Positions 44,037 through 51,830 of a stretch of 64,000 nucleotides of DNA are shown piece by piece. Source of the DNA: Rhizobium sp. P38BS-XIX (GTDB taxonomy: Bacteria; Pseudomonadota; Alphaproteobacteria; Rhizobiales; Rhizobiaceae); the NCBI RefSeq assembly GCF_012641435.1, contig NZ_JABAIJ010000011.1, positions 1-64,000 on the forward strand, read 5' to 3'. The notes under the pieces are model-generated. The model did no database searches, had not been told where the DNA came from, and saw only the letters and a list, made by a program, of their open reading frames with translations. The position numbers and the translations under genes were made by a program. The first letter of the stretch is position 1; the number at the start of each line of letters is the position of its first letter.

Positions 44037-45011
44037 ATGAGCCAGTCGATCCATCAAGCTACCCGCCGGGGTGTTATGACAGCCGGTCTCGGCCTTGCCG
44101 CCGCTGCAGCCGTCACTCCCTTCGCTCAACCTGCACAAGCCTCTACAAAGCAAACAACTTCGAAAGGTAAGGACACAATGAGCAGCAGCACGATCACCAC
44201 CAAAGACGGCACGCAGATCTTCTACAAGGATTGGGGAACGGGCCAGCCGATCGTTTTCCATCATGGATGGCCGCTGAGCTCCGATGACTGGGATGCGCAG
44301 ATGCTGTTCTTCCTGAACCAGGGCTATCGCGTTATCGCTCATGACCGCCGTGGTCATGGCCGCTCCAGCCAGACGGCGACCGGCAACGAAATGGATACTT
44401 ACGCAGCCGACGTCGCGGCGCTTGCCGAGCATCTCAATCTGAAGGATGCCATTCACGTTGGCCACTCGACCGGCGGCGGTGAAGTTGCCCGCTACGTCGC
44501 GCAATACGGTGGCCATGGTCGCGTCTCGAAGGCCGTGCTGATCGGTGCCGTACCGCCGATCATGCTGAAAACTGAAAAGAATCCCGGCGGACTGCCGCTC
44601 GACGTCTTTGATGGTTTCCGCACGGCGCTTGCAGCCAACCGCTCACAGTTCTTCCGAGATATTCCGGCCGGCCCATTCTATGGCTTCAATCGCCCCGGTG
44701 CCGCTGTTTCGCAGGGAATTGTCGACAATTGGTGGCGTCAAGGCATGATGGGCGGCGCCAAGGCGCATTACGATTGCATCAAGGCCTTCTCAGAAACGGA
44801 CTTCACCGACGACCTGAAGAAGATTGACGTTCCGACCCTTGTCATGCACGGCGACGACGACCAGATCGTGCCGATCGCAGATTCGGCGGAACTGTCCATC
44901 AAGCTTCTGAAAAACGGCACGCTGAAGGTCTACAAGGGCTTCCCACACGGCATGGCAACCACCCATGCAGACGTGATCAATGCGGATCTGCTCGCCTTCT
45001 TCAAGGCATAA
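44037..45011 (+). CDS. alpha/beta hydrolase (non-haem chloroperoxidase/arylesterase type) with Tat-like leader
   Basis: 324 residues from ATG 44037 (GGAG six bases upstream). The N-terminus has a twin-arginine-like segment, [19 protein letters not shown], ending near AQPAQA. The enzyme domain starts at about residue 48: [23 protein letters not shown], nucleophile serine in [12 protein letters not shown], acid in HGDDDQIVP and histidine in [11 protein letters not shown] second ATG at 44178 with AAGGA five bases upstream begins exactly where ordinary cytosolic chloroperoxidases begin and would give 277 residues, their usual length. Two localisations are possible. Likely controlled by the inverted sites at 43938 and 44007. 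Confidence 0.88.
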   Translation: MSQSIHQATRRGVMTAGLGLAAAAAVTPFAQPAQASTKQTTSKGKDTMSSSTITTKDGTQIFYKDWGTGQPIVFHHGWPLSSDDWDAQMLFFLNQGYRVIAHDRRGHGRSSQTATGNEMDTYAADVAALAEHLNLKDAIHVGHSTGGGEVARYVAQYGGHGRVSKAVLIGAVPPIMLKTEKNPGGLPLDVFDGFRTALAANRSQFFRDIPAGPFYGFNRPGAAVSQGIVDNWWRQGMMGGAKAHYDCIKAFSETDFTDDLKKIDVPTLVMHGDDDQIVPIADSAELSIKLLKNGTLKVYKGFPHGMATTHADVINADLLAFFKA

Positions 45012-45028
45012 GCTGACAGAGAAGTTGC

Positions 45029-45049
45029 GCGCCCGCCGAAAGCGGGCGC
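45029..45049. terminator. hairpin between convergent hydrolase and small-protein genes
   Basis: Arms GCGCCCGC (45029-45036) and GCGGGCGC (45042-45049) with a 5-base loop, 17 bases after the hydrolase stop. GC-rich, no long U-tract; probably bidirectional. Confidence 0.55.
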
Positions 45050-45086
45050 TCATAGCCTGCCGGATGCCATGGCCGCCTCAGCCGCT

Positions 45087-45260
45087 TCAGCTGTCGAGTT
45101 TCAACGAAAGCTGAACGGCGCGCGGCAAGGGCGGTAGCGGCCGGCTGATTTCGACACGGCGCGTCCAGGTGGCGCGCCGTTCTTGTTCGCGCTCCCGAAG
45201 GGCCTTCGAGACAGCGACAAAGGTCATTGCACGTTCGATGACTTGTTCGGCTTTTGTCAT
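45087..45260 (-). CDS. 57-residue hypothetical protein
   Basis: The ATG at 45260 is preceded by GGAG at six bases. The product begins MTKAEQVIERAMTFVAVSKA, then an arginine/glutamate-rich helix (LREREQERRATWTRRVE) and a proline-rich turn LPPLPRA before LSLKLDS. No membrane span or signal peptide. Not recognised. Start signal and strand match the two small genes that follow it upstream. Confidence 0.6.
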   Translation of the reverse strand: MTKAEQVIERAMTFVAVSKALREREQERRATWTRRVEISRPLPPLPRAVQLSLKLDS

Positions 45261-45336
45261 GGATATCTCCATATGTTCACTTTATGTTCTCATATTGATC
45301 TCATAAAGTCAAGCCGTAGAGCCATCCCGCCACGTT

Positions 45337-45555
45337 TCAGCCTTTGGCTTTCCGTCGCTTTGCCGTTTTAGGCTCTTCAACGACCGGCGCGGACGCCTCT
45401 TTGGCCAACCGTTCCTTGCGAAGACGATCGGTTTTGCTGTCTCTGGCTATCGCTTCGTTCTGTATAATGGCTCGAGCGGATATATTGGTATTAAATGCAG
45501 CCTTCTCGGCCTTCGACATGGCTTGATTCAGCGTGTCATTCTTAGATGTGCTCAT
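45337..45555 (-). CDS. 72-residue basic helical protein (paralogue of 45817-46047)
   Basis: The ATG at 45555 has AGGAGG five bases upstream. Sequence starts MSTSKNDTLNQAMSKAEKAA and continues with a predicted helix AIIQNEAIARDSKTDRLRKE; the C-terminus is lysine/arginine-rich (KTAKRRKAKG). The helix shares the spacing A-I-x-x-x-E-A-I-A-R-x-x-K-T with the neighbour at 45817-46047, so the two look like duplicates. A small cytosolic, possibly nucleic-acid-binding protein; function unknown. Confidence 0.65.
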   Translation of the reverse strand: MSTSKNDTLNQAMSKAEKAAFNTNISARAIIQNEAIARDSKTDRLRKERLAKEASAPVVEEPKTAKRRKAKG

Positions 45556-45816
45556 GGTGCCTCCTTGTGCTCCCGATAAAAATGCTGGAGCGAAATCGCG
45601 CCGATCTTCTCGAAATCGCATTCGCCGCCAATGAAGATGTCTTCTGCGTAAAAAGCTCAAAGGGACCGATATGCACAGAGCGTTTGGCTCGGAAGCGCTG
45701 ACCATTAAAATTCAGCGGATGCAAGGACAGCCGTCCTGTTGCATGACAACGTTTAGGCCTATGGGAACAGTGACGTCGAACTGTCACCAACAAGATGTGC
45801 AGGTCAGCCGACTAGC

Positions 45817-46047
45817 CTATGCGCGTCCACGCCGCACAACTGACTTAGGTTCTTTCGCGGACTTCACTTCCAGCTGTTCGCTTGCTGCTTGTTGTTCAAG
45901 GCGAAGTGCTCGCAATGCCTTAGTTTTCTTTTCACGGGCTATAGCCTCTGCTGCAACAATGCTCTTTGCTGCATCATCAGTAACTGAGGCTTTGTCCTTT
46001 CCGGCTGATGCCGTCTTCTTAAAGAACTGATCTTTGGTCGCTGACAT
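45817..46047 (-). CDS. 76-residue basic helical protein (paralogue of 45337-45555)
   Basis: ATG at 46047 with AGAGGAG upstream. Starts MSATKDQFFKKTASAGKDKA; central helix SIVAAEAIAREKKTKALRAL, tail KSAKEPKSVVRRGRA. It shares EAIAR-x-x-KT and the basic tail with the neighbouring gene. Both lie downstream of the cold-shock gene on the same strand, behind a damaged rpsU copy. Function unknown. Confidence 0.65.
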   Translation of the reverse strand: MSATKDQFFKKTASAGKDKASVTDDAAKSIVAAEAIAREKKTKALRALRLEQQAASEQLEVKSAKEPKSVVRRGRA

Positions 46048-46094
46048 GATGGCTCCTCTGGGATAGCGGCGATTATTAGCTGAGTATCGGAACA

Positions 46095-46328
46095 CTAATG
46101 ATCTTTAGTCTTGGTGCGATTGTTGCTAGTTAATAATCCGTCTTTTTGCATCCTCCTACGCATCAATGTCCGCTGCTATCGGATCGCCGGTGCTTTTTTC
46201 ATGGCGTGCTCTTCGGAGGTATTCATATATGCCGACCGCATCTTTATTTCGTGAAATACACCCTCACGGATCATTCTTTTTTTGAGTACACGCAGCGCCT
46301 GATCGATATTGTTGTCTCTTACGACCAA
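46095..46328 (-). pseudogene. rpsU: rpsU-like (ribosomal protein S21) gene interrupted by an in-frame amber codon
   Basis: Reading the minus strand from TTG 46328 gives [19 protein letters not shown] and then [20 protein letters not shown], the unmistakable S21 pattern. After residue 50 (KKAPAIR) a TAG at 46178-46176 stops the frame. Past it the same frame continues QRTLMRRRMQKDGLL, which matches the basic S21 tail, to a TAG at 46097-46095, making about 77 positions, the normal S21 length. No ATG is available and GGAG is only two bases from the TTG, so the start is also damaged. cspA upstream followed by rpsU is a familiar rhizobial arrangement. A pseudogene or a truncated S21 paralogue; a functional S21 must be encoded elsewhere. 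Confidence 0.8.
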
Positions 46329-46390
46329 GTCTCCGGTCTAATACTTCAACCCGCTCATAGCATCCTCAAATTCGTGGCTTGCAGAAATAT

Positions 46391-46416
46391 AAAAGGCCGG
46401 GCTTTAACCCGACCTT
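46391..46416 (-). terminator. rho-independent terminator of cspA
   Basis: On the minus strand a nine-pair stem (one G-U), arms at 46408-46416 and 46393-46401 with a 6-base loop, runs into TTTTATATTT. It lies 53 bases after the cold-shock gene stop and before the rpsU-like remnant. Confidence 0.8.
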
Positions 46417-46468
46417 CGCATCAGGTCATTGCTGCCAGTACATCCGTGGTCAGCATGACGAGTGACAA

Positions 46469-46678
46469 TTAGATTGCCCGCAGATTATCAGCGGAGCTTT
46501 TACCGGTCTTGCGATCACGTACCAGTTCGTAGTCAACCTTCTGACCTTCGGCTAGGGACTGCATGCCGGCGCGCTCAACGGCAGAAATGTGAACGAACAC
46601 ATCCGTTGCGCCATCTTCAGGTTGAATGAAACCGAAGCCCTTGGCGCTGTTAAACCACTTTACTGTTCCTGAACTCAT
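46469..46678 (-). CDS. cspA: cold-shock protein (CspA family)
   Basis: 69 residues, the standard single cold-shock domain. RNP1 is KGFGFIQP (residues about 13-20) and RNP2 is VFVHISAVE; the start [14 protein letters not shown] is diagnostic. It binds single-stranded RNA and DNA and acts as an RNA chaperone in the cytosol. The leader contains a near-perfect 22-base palindrome at 46714-46735. Followed by a terminator and a broken rpsU. Confidence 0.95.
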   Translation of the reverse strand: MSSGTVKWFNSAKGFGFIQPEDGATDVFVHISAVERAGMQSLAEGQKVDYELVRDRKTGKSSADNLRAI

Positions 46679-46713
46679 AGCGAATTCCTTTCAAATAGGC
46701 ATAGAATTTCGTC

Positions 46714-46735
46714 CTGCCAAAATAAATTTTGGCAG
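46714..46735 (-). promoter_or_regulatory. palindrome in the cspA leader
   Basis: Arms CTGCCAAAAT (46714-46723) and ATTTTGGCAG (46726-46735), ending 35 bases before the start codon. In RNA this folds to a stable hairpin; cold-shock mRNAs often have structured leaders. Could also be a protein-binding site. Confidence 0.45.
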
Positions 46736-46934
46736 TATTGCAAACCGACATTGAAAGAAAATTCGCGCTACGCTTCCGCGCTTACAAAGATCATCAAGCA
46801 AGATCGACAACGAATAACATAGGGATTAAATCGGCTGAAAGCAAGGAAACATTTCAATGTTCACGAATTCAACTATCTCAAGCATCGAAAATCCTTAGAA
46901 ATTCACGATTAGCATGAGCGCAAGACGGCCGCTA

Positions 46935-47441
46935 TCACTGACGTTTCAGCTGGATATCACTGGTAATGACCGACCTGCCGGATGTCAGATCCTTATCCGT
47001 CGTCTGGATCGTCAGCTGATTGCTGCCGCGTTTGTTGAACCGCATCGTGGCATCGCGGTCTCCGTTGACCAGGCGCGCCCAGTGCACCGCCAGATTGATG
47101 GTATTGCCCTGCCTGGCACCGGAGAGACTTGAAGACGCACCCGATGGACCGGTATAGCTGCCTGAATATTTGGTGCCCTGAACCGAGAGATTTGCCGAGA
47201 TCGGGCGGTTGACAATCAGAAGGCCGCGACAATTCCCTTGCATTGATATCGAAGCGCCCGGCGCGTTGATATTGAATTTGCAAGAAACACGAATGGGTGA
47301 GCCGCCGATTTTTCGAAGCACTGTGCCGGTGCCGGTCCAGTTGCCGTCCAAGGATTTCAGGAAGCTGCTCTCGTCGGCGGCAGCAGGGAATGCAACTGAC
47401 AGTGCGGCGAGGATGGCGAGAATGCATGCTTGTTGGCGCAT
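46935..47441 (-). CDS. exported protein of unknown function
   Basis: 168 residues from ATG 47441 (AAGGG ten bases upstream). Signal peptide MRQQACILAILAALSVAFPA with AADES at the cleavage site. The mature part is a predicted beta-rich domain: FLKSLDGNWTGTGTV, IRVSCKFNINAPGASI, GSYTGPSGASSSLSGARQG, ending with LTIQTTDKDL. The G-x-W-x-G-x-G opening resembles small lipocalin-like or calycin barrels. Not assigned. It lies 65 bases downstream of the zntB-like gene on the same strand. Confidence 0.75.
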   Translation of the reverse strand: MRQQACILAILAALSVAFPAAADESSFLKSLDGNWTGTGTVLRKIGGSPIRVSCKFNINAPGASISMQGNCRGLLIVNRPISANLSVQGTKYSGSYTGPSGASSSLSGARQGNTINLAVHWARLVNGDRDATMRFNKRGSNQLTIQTTDKDLTSGRSVITSDIQLKRQ

Positions 47442-47506
47442 GATATCAATCCCTTCATCGGAACTGATAGAAAAACGCCGTAATGCCACCTGGAGTTCCG
47501 CTGAAC

Positions 47507-48538
47507 TTAAAGCCAGTGTATGCGCTTCATGATGTATAGCGTGATGGCGGATGTGGCCGCGACGATGGCCACGATGACAACGAAGGCCCAGGTATCGTTG
47601 ACGCCCGGAATGCCGCCGACGTTCATGCCGAAGAGGCCGGCAACCACGCTCGGCGGCAGGAGTAGGGCGGCCAGCGCCGCCAGCCGGTTGGAGTTTCGGG
47701 CGATGCGCTCGCTGATAACGGTCGAAAGGTCATCGTGCAGAATACCTGTCCGGTCGCGGATCGCATCCAGATATTCGATGCAGCGCATCAGCTTGTCGAT
47801 GACTTCACGCATGCGAAGCTTGTCGCGTTCGGCAAGCCAGGGGGCATCATCATGTTCGATGCGGTTGAGTGCGTCGCGCTGGGGTGAGAGATAACGCCTC
47901 AATTGCACCGCGCGACGACGCAGCAGCTTCAGGCGTTCGCGCACTTCCGCGGCCTCGCCGTGGAAGATCAGTTCATCCAGTTCGTCAACTTCCTCATCCA
48001 TCTGATCAAGGACGGGCTCCAAATCCCTCACCAGCTTGTCGCTGACAAGCGCCAGGAGTTCTCCAGTGCGTTTCGGACCCTTGCTCTTCTCCAGTGCCTG
48101 GCGAATGTCGCGAAGGGCCGTGATGTAGTGGCCGCTGTCGCGCAGCGTCACGACGCGGTGCTCATCCACCCAGGCGTGAAGAGGCACGAGATCCAGATCC
48201 TCGACTGCTTCCTCGGCATCGTCAGGTGGAGCGGCGCAGACACCGCGCAGGATAATCATCAAACCATCATCGACCGGCTCGACCCGCGGACGGGACTCAT
48301 TCTCCAGCAAGGCATCGGCGACAAGCGGATCGAAACCGCCATCGTTCATCACCCATGCTGCCGTTGCGTCATGATCACGCTCGAGATGAACCCAGAGAAT
48401 ACCGTCTGCTGGCGTCCAGGTCGGCAGACCTGCTGCGCCGATTTCGCGACAGCCGCCATTGCCGTCGAGAACGACCGCAAACCTGATCCCGGGCTCTGCA
48501 CCGTAGCTCAGTCGAATCTTCTGGCTTTCGATCTCCAT
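47507..48538 (-). CDS. zntB: zinc transporter ZntB (CorA superfamily)
   Basis: 343 residues. A large N-terminal cytosolic funnel with long helices (LDQMDEEVDELDELIFHGEA, RLKLLRRRAVQLRRYLSPQR), then two membrane helices at the C-terminus separated by the signature GMN (LFGMNVGGIPG), ending MKRIHWL. Forms homopentamers in the inner membrane. The ZntB subgroup transports zinc, with direction still debated, rather than magnesium; the IPG after GMN fits ZntB better than CorA. No metal-responsive regulator is adjacent. Confidence 0.88.
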   Translation of the reverse strand: MEIESQKIRLSYGAEPGIRFAVVLDGNGGCREIGAAGLPTWTPADGILWVHLERDHDATAAWVMNDGGFDPLVADALLENESRPRVEPVDDGLMIILRGVCAAPPDDAEEAVEDLDLVPLHAWVDEHRVVTLRDSGHYITALRDIRQALEKSKGPKRTGELLALVSDKLVRDLEPVLDQMDEEVDELDELIFHGEAAEVRERLKLLRRRAVQLRRYLSPQRDALNRIEHDDAPWLAERDKLRMREVIDKLMRCIEYLDAIRDRTGILHDDLSTVISERIARNSNRLAALAALLLPPSVVAGLFGMNVGGIPGVNDTWAFVVIVAIVAATSAITLYIMKRIHWL

Positions 48539-48732
48539 CCGCGCCCATCCTCCTCGAGCGTAAAAGGAGGGAAATCATACGGCTGTTTTTTGCAAGGGCA
48601 AAGCGTTCGTATTCTCATACGCTATCCAGCATGACACATGCCCACAGGCGTTTTCCGGAGCACAGGTCTTGACGTCAAAGGCGCGTCGCGTTTGCCGCTT
48701 CGTCGTCAGACGCTCTCCCTATCCATATTTGC

Positions 48733-48776
48733 GCAATTCCAGACGGAAAACCGCGACGTACTTTTCCTGGAATTGC
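48733..48776. repeat. rhizobial intergenic palindromic repeat, copy 2
   Basis: Imperfect palindrome: GCAATTCCAGAC (48733-48744) and GGAAAA (48745-48750) against CTTTTCCTGGAATTGC (48761-48776). The right half is the same as in copy 1 at 32017-32033. It abuts the stop codon of the siderophore-interacting protein gene and may form its terminator. Confidence 0.65.
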
Positions 48777-48777
48777 T

Positions 48778-49830
48778 CTATCGCTGCCAATAGGCGGCAA
48801 TGCTGAAGGTGCCGGGATCGCGGGCAAGCTCAGTCTTGACGAAACTACGGATGGAGCGGGCCTGCTTCTGTTCGCAAGCCGCCCATATATAGGTCTCGGC
48901 TTCTGCAGCAGGGACGATATCGCGCAGGATACGCTCAAGCGTATCGGTTGTGCCGGCAGGAGCGCCGTTGCGATGCAGCCAGGTGATATCCATCGCTGCA
49001 CTCGATGTCAGCACCTGCTCGTCCTGGCGGTCGGCAACCTCGAGGAAGATGCGCAGCTCGGCATCCGCGGGCACCGAGGCGGCAATGCGGGCGATCGCAG
49101 GCAATGCAGTTTCATCGCCTGCGAGAATAAACCTGCGCGCTGCAGGCACGCCGCCTCCGCCGGGGCCTATGAGCGCGGCACGATCGCCGGGTCGTGCCGT
49201 CATCGCCCAGGTGGCGCCTGGAACACTGTCACCTTCATGGACGACGAAATCGATCGTCATTTCACCGCGTTCGAGGTCGATGCTGCGGATCGTATAGGCC
49301 CGCAAAGTCAGTGCGTCTTCGCCCTTTGGCCAATGAATGCGGCCGTCCGGCTCGGTGTGCGGCCAAACGGGTTCACGGCCTTTCGGCGGGATGAGCAGGC
49401 GAACATGCAAGCCACCCTCGACGAAATGCCTGGCATCGTCGGTTGCCACCACCACCCGCCGCATATGTGGCGTGATATCGTAGGCGTCGACGACGCTGAT
49501 CTGGCGAAGATTTGGTATGACCGATGGCTGCGGCCCATCGGCCCAATCGAGGGCAAGCGTATTGCTTTTTGACAGTTCGAACAGGTTTTCTGCCACCATG
49601 CTGCGGATCGTGAACAGCATAGCCGCTGTCGGGCAACGCAGCTTGATATCGAGCCGATCATTGCTGACGGCTATATCGGCGCTGCCGATCACGGTCTCCA
49701 GGCGAGCGCCGCTTTCGCTGCGCGTGATGGTGATATGCTCGGCAAAGCGTGCGCAAAATTGATCCAGTAACTGACCGGCATCCTTATGAGTGGCGACGCC
49801 TGATGCGGTGAAATCTCTTGCATGCATCAT
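48778..49830 (-). CDS. siderophore-interacting FAD-dependent ferric reductase with N-terminal DUF2218
   Basis: 350 residues. The first 100 or so residues (AEHITITRSESGARLET, LFTIRSMVAENLFEL) match a DUF2218 domain. The rest is a siderophore-interacting protein: RRVVVATDDARHFVEG, FAD-binding LRAYTIRSIDLERGEMTIDF with HEGDSVPGATWAMTARPGD, and NAD-side LAGDETALPAIARIA, closing WIWAACEQ-like YIWAACEQKQARSIR. It reduces ferric siderophore in the cytosol to free iron. Last gene of the iron cluster, two bases after the permease gene. The start could be either of two adjacent ATGs. Confidence 0.9.
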   Translation of the reverse strand: MMHARDFTASGVATHKDAGQLLDQFCARFAEHITITRSESGARLETVIGSADIAVSNDRLDIKLRCPTAAMLFTIRSMVAENLFELSKSNTLALDWADGPQPSVIPNLRQISVVDAYDITPHMRRVVVATDDARHFVEGGLHVRLLIPPKGREPVWPHTEPDGRIHWPKGEDALTLRAYTIRSIDLERGEMTIDFVVHEGDSVPGATWAMTARPGDRAALIGPGGGGVPAARRFILAGDETALPAIARIAASVPADAELRIFLEVADRQDEQVLTSSAAMDITWLHRNGAPAGTTDTLERILRDIVPAAEAETYIWAACEQKQARSIRSFVKTELARDPGTFSIAAYWQR

Positions 49831-49832
49831 TG

Positions 49833-51830
49833 CTAAGTCTCCTTGCGGGTCAGGAACCAGATGAGATAGGGGCCGCCGATCAAGGCTGCGAACAGACCGA
49901 CCGGAACTTCGTAAGGAAAGATAACGGTGCGCGACAGCCAGTCAGCGAGCACCAGCAGCATTGCGCCGAGCAGCAGGCTGGCCGCCAATTGGCCGATCGT
50001 GCCGCGGAAGCCCATGAGACGCGCAAGATGTGGAGCGATCAATCCGGTGAGGCTGAGCGGGCCGACGAGGAAGGAGGCGATGGCCGTCAGGAGGGCGGCG
50101 AGAATCGAGAGAGTGAGCCGGCTTGCCGCAACCGAGAGGCCTACGGACCGGGAGACGCCGCCCCCAAGCGGCAGGACATCGAACCATCTTCGCACCATCG
50201 GCAGGATCGGGACGATTAGAGCCAGCGAAATGATGCCGGTCCATGCTTCGAAGGAGCCTGCTCGGTTGGTGGAGCCCGACAGCCAAGTCAGCAAGAGAAA
50301 AGCGCGCAGATCACCGCGCGAAAGAACGACGGTGACGATCGCCATGCAGAGAGCGCCGATGGCAACGCCCGAAAGCAGCAGCCGCTCGGGTCCGAATCCT
50401 CCGCGTGCGCTGAATGCCATCATGGCGAGGAAGGCAATCAGCGCGCCGATCGTCATGGCCGTGATCGTGATGGCCGGTGAGGGAAATGCAAACAGGAAAA
50501 GGGCGATCGTCAGGCCCGCCCCGCCGCCGGCGCTCACGCCCAGGATCTCGGGGCTTGCGAGAGGATTGCCGGTGAGGCGCTGCATGATGAAACCGGCCGC
50601 AGCGAGCATCGCGCCGGCGGTCGCCGCAACAACTGTACGCGGCAGGCGAAAAGGCAAAAGGTCCGACAACTGGCTGCCGATTGCCACGTGCCAGCCGTCA
50701 ACGCCGCGTCCAATCGACAGGGCACAGAAAAACAGAAGTGCCATGCCGAGGACAAGCAAGACCAGCGCTCTCCCGGGCGCGGCGATTGTCAGACGTGATC
50801 TGAGGGCACCATCGGTCTGGAGCACATTACCGGAATGCAGGCGTGGTAGGAGCAGTAACAGAAGCGGTCCGCCGAGAAGCGCTGTTGCCGCTCCGGTTGG
50901 GGCAAGATCGGTGAAGCCCTGTGAGAGGAGCTGTACCATGCAATCTGTCAGGAAAAGAATGCCGGCCCCGGCCAAGGGGGCGGCGATCAGCAGCTGCCCG
51001 GTACGCCGGGCACCACAGAATCTGGCGATGTGAGGCGCGGCAAGTCCGAGAAAGCCAATGATGCCGACCTGCGCTGTGACGGATGCCGCCAACCACACGG
51101 CAAGCGTCAGGAGGGCAAAGCGCATGCTATGCAATGCAATGCCCAGGTTCTTGGCGCTGCTGTCATCCAGGCTCATCACGGTCAGCGGGCGGACCAATAC
51201 CAATGCGGCGGCAAAGCCGATGATCAGGCGCGGCGCAAGCGCAACGACGCCATCCCAGCTTTGCTGGTTCAGCGCGCCCGCGCCCCAAATGAAGACGGAC
51301 ATGGCGTATTCGCCGCGTGCGAGAATGATCGTGACGCTGAGTGCGGTTGCGACCAATGTCACCATCATACCGCACAGTGCGACTGTGACCGGATCAAGGC
51401 CGCGTCGCCAGCTCAAGGCAAGAACGATCAGGACGGCTGCAAGGCCGCCGGCAAAGGCAGATATCTCTCTCGGCAGGCCGATCAGCAGCGGAAAGAGCCC
51501 GACGGCAATCGTCATTGCCAGTTGTGACCCCGCGGCGATCCCAAGCGTCGAGGCGTCGGCGATCGGATTGCGCAAAACTCGTTGCAACAAGGCGCCGGAA
51601 AGACCAAGTGCGGCTCCAGCGACGATTGCGATAGCCGAGCGTGGCAGCAGGCTGTCGATCAGCAGAATGCGGTCGAGGGCCGCTGCATCGCGCATGTCTG
51701 CGGCGAGATGCGGACGCAGCAAAAGCAGTGCCGAGAATGCGATCACACAGGCCAAACCAAGCAGGGCGCCATTGCGCGCGAGCGGTCCGTACCCCGAGAT
51801 CGCCCGGCGGCGGTCAACCGTTCCATGCAT
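49833..51830 (-). CDS. fhuB: ferric siderophore ABC transporter permease, fused double-length FhuB type
   Basis: 665 residues made of two BtuC-like halves of about ten spans each, as in FhuB (about 660). Half 1 has GAALGLSGALLQRVLRNPIA and GLAAPHIARFCGARRTGQLL; half 2 has GAMLAAAGFIMQRLTGNPLA and GLIAPHLARLMGFRGTIGQL, the paired G-x-x-x-P-H-x-A-R loops that contact the ATPase. It carries iron-hydroxamate-type siderophore across the inner membrane. Its start overlaps the binding-protein gene by 17 bases. No ATP-binding gene lies in the window. Confidence 0.92.
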   Translation of the reverse strand: MHGTVDRRRAISGYGPLARNGALLGLACVIAFSALLLLRPHLAADMRDAAALDRILLIDSLLPRSAIAIVAGAALGLSGALLQRVLRNPIADASTLGIAAGSQLAMTIAVGLFPLLIGLPREISAFAGGLAAVLIVLALSWRRGLDPVTVALCGMMVTLVATALSVTIILARGEYAMSVFIWGAGALNQQSWDGVVALAPRLIIGFAAALVLVRPLTVMSLDDSSAKNLGIALHSMRFALLTLAVWLAASVTAQVGIIGFLGLAAPHIARFCGARRTGQLLIAAPLAGAGILFLTDCMVQLLSQGFTDLAPTGAATALLGGPLLLLLLPRLHSGNVLQTDGALRSRLTIAAPGRALVLLVLGMALLFFCALSIGRGVDGWHVAIGSQLSDLLPFRLPRTVVAATAGAMLAAAGFIMQRLTGNPLASPEILGVSAGGGAGLTIALFLFAFPSPAITITAMTIGALIAFLAMMAFSARGGFGPERLLLSGVAIGALCMAIVTVVLSRGDLRAFLLLTWLSGSTNRAGSFEAWTGIISLALIVPILPMVRRWFDVLPLGGGVSRSVGLSVAASRLTLSILAALLTAIASFLVGPLSLTGLIAPHLARLMGFRGTIGQLAASLLLGAMLLVLADWLSRTVIFPYEVPVGLFAALIGGPYLIWFLTRKET

